NCBI GenBank assembly: GCA_002328075.1
Contig: DCVT01000033.1
Span: forward strand, 1-10,510
Length of the DNA stretch: 10,510 bases
From: Anaerolineales bacterium UBA2181
Lineage (GTDB): Bacteria; Chloroflexota; Anaerolineae; Promineifilales; UBA4811
Direction: 5' to 3'
The notes under the pieces were generated by a model. It was not told where the DNA came from. It saw only the letters and a list, made by a program, of their open reading frames with translations, and ran no database searches. Position numbers and translations under genes: made by a program. How positions within the stretch are numbered: position 1 is the stretch's first letter; each line of letters begins with the position of its first letter. Of the stretch, positions 5,368 through 10,510 are shown piece after piece.

Positions 5368-6678
5368 ATGCACGAGCACAGGGTACCACTGCAGTGGGTA
5401 GGCATATCGTTGTCCCTCTTGGTGCTGGCGGGTTGCACACACCTCACGACGCCCACCCCGACCACGACGCCCACCCCAACCACGACGTTCACCTCGACCC
5501 CTGACCCAGAAACGGCGTGGCGCCGGGAGTGCCCAGGCTGGGATTGCACCGTGCACGGAGTGGTCTATGCCGGTACGGCCGCTCCCGGAAATGAGCTGGC
5601 GGGTGCGCTGGCGTGCCTGGACCAGCACAGCTGGTGTTCCCGCACAAGGGGCGGGTGCGAACGGACAAGCCCGGACGGGACGTTTGACATCGAGGTGTAC
5701 ATCCACGACACAGATAGCCTCTCGATCGGAGTGGACGCGGAGGGATACGAGTCGGCTCACCTGAACCTGGGTGGATTTGACTGCCTCTACTGCGCGTGCC
5801 CTCCCATTGAGTTCGTGCTGCAGCCTCTTCCGCTGACGCCGGTGCGCCCCCCCCCCACTTCAGCCACTCGTGGGGGGACCTTTCCGCTCGACTGGCCGGT
5901 GGCGCCGCTCACCCCGGAGGAGATCCTTTCGGTGAGGGACTGCGACATCGAGAATGCCCACGAAAAGCGCTATCCAGATTCGATAGCAGAAGAAGACCTG
6001 CTCAAGGCTTACGAACCTCAAACACACTGCGACTGGGCGATTCTCGCCTTCGCCTATGCAGTCCGTGGGAAGGGTCCGCCGACGTCGCCGGCGGCCTACC
6101 AGGCGTTCACCCACGCGGTTGTCGGTAACCCGGGCTTTGCACTAGAGACCCTGCTCTTCTATAGGTACTTCGACGCCGTATCGATGGTGAGGCCTCCTGC
6201 ATTTGCGCAGCAGGAGATCACTGGTGTGAGGATCGACTACCGCTGGCGGGGCTTGGGCGATCCGGTGGGCTACTCGGTGGAGATCGGCCAGGCAGACGCC
6301 GAACCTGTCGTCACCTCCACGGTTACCTATCCACTCGCAATCGACGCAGCCACGGTACAGGCCTTGGCAGGCGCTCTGACTGACCTGTTGCCTGTGAGCA
6401 CGAGCTTCCTGTTGCGGCCCTGCCGCGACAACTACCCTCAATGGTCCGTAGATCTGGCCTTTGCAGACAACACGCAGATGGTCATATCCACTGGCTCAAA
6501 CGTCATGCGCTTCGGCGGGCCGTGGTTCACTGACATAGACGGTCAGGTGTATGTTCAGGTCTCGTCCGCTTTTGGACAGGCGCTTGGCGCGCTTATTGAG
6601 TCGCTGGGCCTGCCCCTTGGACAACCGGCCGGCATGTACTGCCGCATCGACACCGTGTTTGACAAGGCCTTTCCATGA
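5368..6678 (+). CDS. Secreted lipoprotein with carboxypeptidase-regulatory-like domain, function unknown
   Basis: A 436-residue protein. I place the start at ATG 5368, preceded by AAGGAG at 5351-5356, rather than at an upstream TTG at 5326. The chosen start gives a proper lipoprotein signal: basic HEHR, hydrophobic core, and lipobox LAGC with the lipidated cysteine at 23. Next comes a Thr/Pro linker (24-47), as in cell-surface proteins of Gram-positive or Chloroflexota cells. Residues about 58-150 look like a carboxypeptidase-regulatory-like beta-sandwich (CTVHGVVYAG ... SPDGTFDIEVYI ... FVLQPL) with an unusual number of cysteines, possibly disulfides. The C-terminal half (about 270-436, ITGVRIDYRWRG ... 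WSVDLAFADNTQMVIS ... DGQVYVQVSSAFGQAL) looks like an exported beta-rich domain that I cannot name. A run of ten C lies inside the gene (5847-5856). It has its own promoter and stands alone. Confidence 0.8.
   Translation: MHEHRVPLQWVGISLSLLVLAGCTHLTTPTPTTTPTPTTTFTSTPDPETAWRRECPGWDCTVHGVVYAGTAAPGNELAGALACLDQHSWCSRTRGGCERTSPDGTFDIEVYIHDTDSLSIGVDAEGYESAHLNLGGFDCLYCACPPIEFVLQPLPLTPVRPPPTSATRGGTFPLDWPVAPLTPEEILSVRDCDIENAHEKRYPDSIAEEDLLKAYEPQTHCDWAILAFAYAVRGKGPPTSPAAYQAFTHAVVGNPGFALETLLFYRYFDAVSMVRPPAFAQQEITGVRIDYRWRGLGDPVGYSVEIGQADAEPVVTSTVTYPLAIDAATVQALAGALTDLLPVSTSFLLRPCRDNYPQWSVDLAFADNTQMVISTGSNVMRFGGPWFTDIDGQVYVQVSSAFGQALGALIESLGLPLGQPAGMYCRIDTVFDKAFP
5847..5856 (+). repeat. Homopolymer of ten C inside the lipoprotein gene
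   Basis: Ten consecutive C encode the start of a PPP stretch in the linker between the two halves of the lipoprotein. Six G follow at 5872-5877 and could pair with it. Such tracts slip readily during replication and in sequencing. Confidence 0.85.
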
Positions 6679-6681
6679 CGT

Positions 6682-6897
6682 GGCCGTGACGCACTAGCGG
6701 CAAAAGGTCTGAATCATGCCAAACTGCTCAAGTTCTCTAACCAGGCACTCGAAGAACGGCTGCACGGATTCGGCGTGAGGATCAGCAGCTTGCAGCACGG
6801 CATTCTCCGCATGCTCCAGTTCGAGACCTTGACTATCAGCGAGATCAGCCAACGCATGGGCCTGGATCCTTCTGCCCTGGGTGTCAACCCAAAGTAG
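6682..6897 (+). pseudogene. MarR-family regulator remnant
   Basis: The frame opens right after the lipoprotein stop (same frame) and has no start codon. From 6706 it reads GLNHAKLLKFSNQALEERL, then ISSLQHGILRMLQFETLT and ISEISQRMGLDPSAL, the N-terminal helices and first part of the winged helix of MarR-type repressors. After DPSAL the sequence changes to an IS terminus (about 6882) and stops at TAG 6895-6897, so the recognition helix end, the wing and the dimerising C-terminus are missing. The N-terminal few residues are missing too. MarR genes often sit beside ABC exporters like the one at 3757-4682, so it may once have controlled such an operon, but that link is speculative. Confidence 0.75.
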
Positions 6898-7112
6898 AAA
6901 TGTCCCCCATTTCACCAAAGTGGAAATGTCCCCTGGTGGAAGGGGTGAATGTCTGATACACTGCAACCGCTTGGTTGGACGCTGCGCAGAAGGCAACGCT
7001 GGCGAGCGACCTGGGGTGCAAGCCCGGTTTCCCACTCTTCCAGCGTACGGCCCGCGAGCTGAGAGGCGCCGTTCATGGTGGAATCCAACCCTGCCTTGCC
7101 TGTGCCGGCCCG
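6882..7112 (+). mobile_element. IS terminus remnant interrupting the MarR gene
   Basis: From tgtcaaccc at 6882, two 17-base direct copies aaagtRgaaatgtcccc (6891-6907 and 6917-6933, one mismatch, 26 apart) follow. This is the usual look of one end of an ISNCY/IS481-like element. No transposase can be read behind it: the frames starting near 6951 and 6975 show nothing I recognise, so almost the whole element has been lost. The right limit is unknown; 7112 is simply the last base before the ATPase stop. Confidence 0.55.
6891..6933 (+). repeat. Pair of 17-bp direct repeats at the IS end
   Basis: aaagtagaaatgtcccc at 6891-6907 and aaagtggaaatgtcccc at 6917-6933. The 26-base spacing, about two and a half helix turns, suits binding of transposase subunits on a terminus. 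Confidence 0.8.
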
Positions 7113-8810
7113 TCAATCCCGGCGAACCATCCTCGCCAATCGGTCAACCTGCGCCTGGTCAGAAATCATCATCCGCTCTTGCCGGGCCAGGGCCTCCGCC
7201 TCTGGCGTGAACCCGGCACGCGAGATGAACCACGGCCGCGCCGCCAGCGTGCTAGCCGCAGCCAGCAACCGCTGTAATTCCTTCACACCAGCCAGACGGC
7301 CGCGCCACTTGATTTCCACCGCCCAGGACTCGTCGCCTTGGCACAGCGCATCTACCTCCACCTGGCCATCGCCCGAACGGTAAGGTTCCACCCGTTGAAA
7401 TGCGGGAAGCCGCACTTCGCCCGGGAAGCCAAATAGCTCTCCATCCACCTGCTGCCCGCCAAAATGGCGCAGCAACTCGGGCACCTGGCTCTCCTTGGCA
7501 ATCCCCAGCTCGGTGGTAGCCTGTTGGTACTTTTCCATGAGCTCGGCCACCAGTTGGTCCAGCACCCGCTGATGGGGCACGCCAGTCAACTCCAGGCCAG
7601 CGTAGTAATAGGCCACCCACAAATGGAGCACCGGGTCACGAAAAACATAACTCTTATCGGCCCGCTGCTCCACCAGGTCCACCTCCATCAGCCAGTTCAG
7701 CACCTGGCGGATCGCCCCGCTCGGGCGCTTCAGGGCCTGGGCCAATCGGGTTAGGGTCGAGCTTTGCCCCTCGCGAGCCAGCGCCCGCAGGATGGCTTTC
7801 GGCATGGTCTCCCCACGCGTCCGCTGCAGGGCTCCTTCCAGCACGTAACGGCAGAGGTTGTGGATTCGGCCGGTGGTGCTGAGCGTCTCCAGCACAAAGG
7901 CCTCTTGCACCGTCTGTGGTGTGAGGGGACGGTGCAGCAGCGCCGCCATCTCCAGCACCCGCATGGTGACGGCATAGATGTAGAATGGATGCCCGCGCGT
8001 GACCTGATAAACGGCCGCCAGCACCTCCGGTGCAACCGCCGGTCCAACCGAGGCCAGCCGTTGGCCGGCCAGATCATCGCTGTCATTCCGGCCAAAGGGA
8101 CCCACCGTCTCGAGCTGAAAATGAACAAACAAGGGCGAGTCGGCCCTCAGAAAGATGCGCTCCATCAGGCTGAGCGCCGAGCCCGCAACCACATAGCAGA
8201 CCCGCCACTGGCTCTGCAACACAGCCCGGAAGAGTGCAACGACACTCTCGACCTGAGGATAGTTGTTCAAGGCCAGTATCTCGGGAAACTCGTCCAGCAT
8301 GACTAGAACACGCCGGTCTAGCGCCTGCGCCCAGATTTCTGGCCAGTTAAGGGCCATCTCGAGCAGCATATGGTGATCGGGTCTCTCTTTTGCCAGCCCC
8401 TGGTGAAAGCGCACCATATAGTCGGAAAGGCGGCGGTCTCCCCATCCTCCGACGGTCGTCAACTGGAACACAGGGTCCCAGTAGGGCTCCATCCTTCCTC
8501 CGGCGCCTCCCTCCACCATCCAGTAAAGTATGCTGCCAACGTATTGAACGGCAAAGGACTCGGGCGTGAGCGCCAACCGCGGGATGTCGAGATAGGCCAC
8601 CACCGTCTGCCCATCACCTCCCTCCAGAAGATGACGGCGCAGATACTCCTTGAGGATGACCGTCTTGCCCACGCGGCGAAACCCGCTCAGGGCCAGGTGC
8701 CTTCGAATACCATCCGCCAACAAGCTCCTGGACAACGCCAGCGATTCCAGGTGGCGTTCGCGATCAGTGAAGAAGCGCCGCTCTTCATCCGGGTAGATGT
8801 GATCCATCAT
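7113..8810 (-). CDS. Archaeal-type AAA/STAND-like ATPase fused to a PD-(D/E)XK nuclease-like domain (COG1672-like)
   Basis: A 565-residue protein. The N-terminal domain has Walker A GFRRVGKT (43-50) and Walker B RVLVMLDEFPEIL with D173 and E174, as in the archaeal ATPase_2 group. After it come the sensor-like VVAGSALSLMERIF, then helical and winged-helix parts (about 300-400, with a QALKRPSGAIRQVLNWL segment and an FRDPVLHLWVAYYY stretch typical of this group). The C-terminal 85 residues hold D487 (VEVDAL), E499 and K501 (AVEIKW), the spacing of a PD-(D/E)XK nuclease fold. I start at ATG 8810, with GGAGCGGAG upstream; a TTG at 8831 would fall inside the palindrome at the promoter. Function is unproven: members are common in archaea and Chloroflexota and are suspected of roles in defence or selfish DNA. 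The next gene on the same strand is a DNA methyltransferase, with its stop about 170 bases upstream. No lesion is visible. Confidence 0.8.
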   Translation of the reverse strand: MMDHIYPDEERRFFTDRERHLESLALSRSLLADGIRRHLALSGFRRVGKTVILKEYLRRHLLEGGDGQTVVAYLDIPRLALTPESFAVQYVGSILYWMVEGGAGGRMEPYWDPVFQLTTVGGWGDRRLSDYMVRFHQGLAKERPDHHMLLEMALNWPEIWAQALDRRVLVMLDEFPEILALNNYPQVESVVALFRAVLQSQWRVCYVVAGSALSLMERIFLRADSPLFVHFQLETVGPFGRNDSDDLAGQRLASVGPAVAPEVLAAVYQVTRGHPFYIYAVTMRVLEMAALLHRPLTPQTVQEAFVLETLSTTGRIHNLCRYVLEGALQRTRGETMPKAILRALAREGQSSTLTRLAQALKRPSGAIRQVLNWLMEVDLVEQRADKSYVFRDPVLHLWVAYYYAGLELTGVPHQRVLDQLVAELMEKYQQATTELGIAKESQVPELLRHFGGQQVDGELFGFPGEVRLPAFQRVEPYRSGDGQVEVDALCQGDESWAVEIKWRGRLAGVKELQRLLAAASTLAARPWFISRAGFTPEAEALARQERMMISDQAQVDRLARMVRRD

Positions 8811-8823
8811 CGGGCTCCGCTCC

Positions 8824-8855
8824 CTAGTCAAATGCCTAGCTAGTCGTTTGACTAG
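8824..8855. promoter_or_regulatory. 32-bp palindrome, candidate operator of the ATPase gene
   Basis: ctagtcaaa (8824-8832) and tttgactag (8847-8855) are perfect 9-bp arms around a central ctagctag (8836-8843), itself a palindrome. Only the two inner triplets deviate. The site covers the predicted transcription start and overlaps the -10 box by two bases, so a bound dimer would block transcription. The repressor is unknown; no regulator gene is adjacent. Confidence 0.6.
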
Positions 8856-8881
8856 TATACCGCTTCTGGGACAGAATGCAA
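8854..8881 (-). promoter_or_regulatory. Probable promoter of the ATPase gene
   Basis: On the minus strand TTGCAT (8881-8876), 16-base spacer, TATACT (8859-8854). Start of transcription would be near 8847, within the palindrome, leaving a leader of about 37 bases before ATG 8810. Confidence 0.5.
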
Positions 8882-8930
8882 AAATGCGGGAGTCGGTTCC
8901 AGCGCACGCTGGCGGTTTTCCACCTTGTTC

Positions 8931-8962
8931 TGCACCTCATCTGATCCAGCTTGCACCTCATC
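8931..8962. repeat. Pair of 11-bp direct repeats between ATPase and methyltransferase
   Basis: tgcacctcatc at 8931-8941 and 8952-8962, 21 bases apart. The layout resembles the direct-repeat pairs at IS termini elsewhere in the window, so this may be another worn IS end. It could equally be a regulator-binding pair, although its position upstream of the ATPase -35 box is rather distant. A small hairpin ccagcg/cgctgg is at 8899-8912. Confidence 0.6.
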
Positions 8963-8982
8963 GGAACAGGGCCGAACTGGTT

Positions 8983-10458
8983 CTACAGCAACCTCCCCTG
9001 CTCGTCGGTCGGCTCGGCCCGCATCAGAGCGTTATCGTAATACATCAGCAGCCCGGCGTCCTCCTGCAGCACCGACTCGGGCAGGCGCTCAGCTACCCGG
9101 ATGATGAGCGGGTAATCGCGGTCGTGCCAGGCCCGCTTGAAACCGGCCCGCACCGCCTCGGTGCGAAAGAGCTTGAGCCGGCCCTTGCCCTGGGCGTATT
9201 CCTGGAACTCGCGCAGCAGCGACCGCTCGCGCAGCTTTTCCAGATCCTCCTGCCGGCCGGGGTCGGGCAGGTACCAGCGATCCTGGTCGTCCTGCAAAAA
9301 GCTCTGCGCCAGCAGCTCGCTCAACTCGGGCAGCGCCTCGTGGCGGGCCTGGTGCAGCTCGCGCAGGAAGTGGGGCTGAAGCTCCTGGTAAGTCTGCGGC
9401 CCCGTGCCCGTGCCCGGGTCCAGCACGCGGCGCAGCCATTGGACGGCCGATTCCTCGTTAGTGACAAAGAGGGCCAGTTGCTCCACCCGGCTCACCTGCA
9501 AGCGCCGGCGGTCGTACTCGGCCGCCTGCGCCGGGAGAAAGTACATCCCGTCCCGCTCCGGGAAACGCTGCCGCAGGCCGGCATAGAACTCGGCCGCCCC
9601 CAACGGGACGCTGAAACCGCGCTGGATGTGAAAGGCGACCATCCGGTCGTAGAGCAGGTAGGCCTGCCGCTCGGCGACCACCTCCAGCACCCCACCCCCT
9701 GCCCCACCTTCATCCCCTCCCCTGGCAAGGGAGGGGGGGGACTCGACCACCACAGGCAACTGCGCCAGGTGCTGCCGGACGAAGTCCCAGGCGCCATCCT
9801 CCCGGCCGCCCTGCTCCAAAAAGCGCCGCTCAAAGCCGGTGCGGGGCTGGTAGGCCGAGATGACCAGGTCCTGCTTGACCAACTTCTGTATCGACTGCTT
9901 GTAGGTCTCTTGTTGCTTGTCTAGCGTTCTCACATCGGCCACTACGAAACCTGCCCTCAATATGGCCTCTTGAATTGCATTCCAAACGCGATTCTGTGAA
10001 TTGTGGAACTCGACGGTCACCCACCGCCCTGGCTTCAACACCCTGTCGATCTCTTCGAAGGCTTTTGCCATCAAGTCCTGGTAGTCCGCCAAGGTGCGAT
10101 GCCGCCCCTTGTCCATCACCGCTTCCGGGTCACGCTGAGTGAGTACCTTCAGCCACGCCTCCCACGAGAAATTGAGCTCAGAATAGTGCAGGTTATTGCC
10201 AAAGGGCGGATCGACGAAGACATAATCGAAGACATCACGCGGAAGCAAGGTCGTGTCCGTCGCCGATTGGCAGGTGATGACCGTCTGCGCGTATTCGCCG
10301 GGCATCTGCAGTTTGCCCAGTCGAGTCAGTTTGTGGGTCATTGCATAAGCAGGCGAAACCTCGGAGATGAGTGATCCGACAAACAGTGTGCCGGAGAAGT
10401 AGCGGTTCACCTGCGAACCACCGGCTCTGCCGAATTGAATCGGCTGATAGCGATTCAT
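8983..10458 (-). CDS. DNA methyltransferase (N4-cytosine/N6-adenine type), N-terminal part probably missing
   Basis: A 491-codon frame. Residues 77-103 carry the catalytic motif DPPF (83-86) inside FDYVFVDPPFGNNLHYSELNF, followed by RVLKPGRWVTVEFHNS (139-154), AGFVVADVRTLDKQQ and VKQDLVISAY. These are hallmarks of large amino-methyltransferases related to COG1743/DUF1156 proteins, which methylate exocyclic amino groups of DNA. Those proteins are usually much longer and hold the SAM-binding FxGxG-type motif before DPPF. None is visible in this frame, so the gene is either broken or continues beyond the window. The ATG at 10456-10458 has GGAAGG upstream, yet the frame stays open to the window edge (10509). 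Residues 260-491 form a helical, charged C-terminal region without a name. Residues about 240-257 (SPPSLARGGDEGGAGGG) are low-complexity and coincide with a palindromic insert in the DNA. Confidence 0.75.
   Translation of the reverse strand: MNRYQPIQFGRAGGSQVNRYFSGTLFVGSLISEVSPAYAMTHKLTRLGKLQMPGEYAQTVITCQSATDTTLLPRDVFDYVFVDPPFGNNLHYSELNFSWEAWLKVLTQRDPEAVMDKGRHRTLADYQDLMAKAFEEIDRVLKPGRWVTVEFHNSQNRVWNAIQEAILRAGFVVADVRTLDKQQETYKQSIQKLVKQDLVISAYQPRTGFERRFLEQGGREDGAWDFVRQHLAQLPVVVESPPSLARGGDEGGAGGGVLEVVAERQAYLLYDRMVAFHIQRGFSVPLGAAEFYAGLRQRFPERDGMYFLPAQAAEYDRRRLQVSRVEQLALFVTNEESAVQWLRRVLDPGTGTGPQTYQELQPHFLRELHQARHEALPELSELLAQSFLQDDQDRWYLPDPGRQEDLEKLRERSLLREFQEYAQGKGRLKLFRTEAVRAGFKRAWHDRDYPLIIRVAERLPESVLQEDAGLLMYYDNALMRAEPTDEQGRLL
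9714..9736. repeat. GC-rich palindrome inside the methyltransferase gene
   Basis: cccctccc (9714-9721) and gggagggg (9729-9736) form an 8-bp stem with a 7-base loop, flanked by more C/G runs (including eight G at 9733-9740). It looks like a small mobile palindromic repeat that landed in frame and added about 18 low-complexity residues. Confidence 0.65.
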
Positions 10459-10510
10459 TGACCTTCCCCCAAGAAAGTGGACACGCCAATAAGCGAAAGT
10501 CGGGTAGACT
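10459..10510 (-). mobile_element. Possible IS terminus abutting the methyltransferase start
   Basis: Read on the minus strand, gtgtccactttcttggggga then aggtca just before the ATG resembles the terminal sequence of many IS3/IS481-like elements (tgtccactttctt). Only about 50 bases are visible, so the assignment rests on recognition of the end motif alone. Confidence 0.35.

Noticed and set aside
5221..5760. Minus-strand open frames opposite the lipoprotein
   Set aside because: Arg/Gly-rich translation of the Thr/Pro linker's complement; the plus strand has signal peptide, lipobox and promoter.
6951..7210. Plus-strand frames after the IS end as a transposase start
   Set aside because: None shows a helix-turn-helix or other known segment in any of the three frames I read.
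8848..9924. 358-codon plus-strand open frame
   Set aside because: Antisense to the methyltransferase. It is Leu/Gln/Arg-rich, lacks a ribosome binding site, and has no recognisable domain, while the opposite strand shows DPPF and EFHNS motifs.

Overview
The window looks like an accessory, insertion-sequence-scarred stretch of a fairly GC-rich bacterial chromosome. A Thr/Pro-rich lipoprotein with a carboxypeptidase-regulatory-like domain, an archaeal-type ATPase with a nuclease-like tail, and this MTase/ISNCY/toxin-antitoxin mix would fit a Chloroflexota genome. That assignment is inference only; there is no rRNA or marker gene to confirm it.

Layout. 1-429: C-terminal end of an ISNCY-type transposase running in from the left. 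643-2081: an apparently complete 1.4-kb insertion sequence with one DDE transposase on the minus strand and candidate terminal inverted repeats. 2082-2728: mostly non-coding, with two exact 71-bp hairpin-rich repeats. 2729-3519: a Phd/PIN toxin-antitoxin operon behind a consensus sigma70 promoter and a 12-bp palindrome. 3757-4682: an ABC-2 permease plus the last 38 codons of its ATPase, on the minus strand. The ATPase is cut off by a decayed ISNCY element (4679-about 5230) that carries an 8-bp duplication frameshift and a premature stop. 5229-6678: a lipoprotein gene whose promoter -35 box lies exactly where the IS homology ends. 6682-6897: a MarR-regulator remnant, cut by another IS end (6882 onward). 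7113-8810: an ATPase fused to a PD-(D/E)XK-like domain, minus strand, with a 32-bp operator-like palindrome at its start. 8983-10458: a DNA methyltransferase, minus strand, lacking its N-terminal SAM-binding part inside the window and starting next to another IS-like terminus.

How the parts relate. Intact-looking genes are the IS transposase, the antitoxin and toxin, the permease (now without a partner ATPase here), the lipoprotein and the ATPase-nuclease. Broken ones are two ISNCY transposase fragments, the ABC ATPase, the MarR gene and probably the methyltransferase. Three sites (4679, 6882 and possibly 8931) show the same design of short direct repeats spaced 21-27 bp, as at ISNCY-type ends. 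Repeated IS insertion and deletion therefore seems to have shaped the region. I see no tRNA, rRNA or CRISPR array. The best candidates for new biology are the palindrome-controlled ATPase-nuclease beside a DNA methyltransferase, and the toxin-antitoxin promoter/operator with its upstream repeats. Neither is proven to be a new system.
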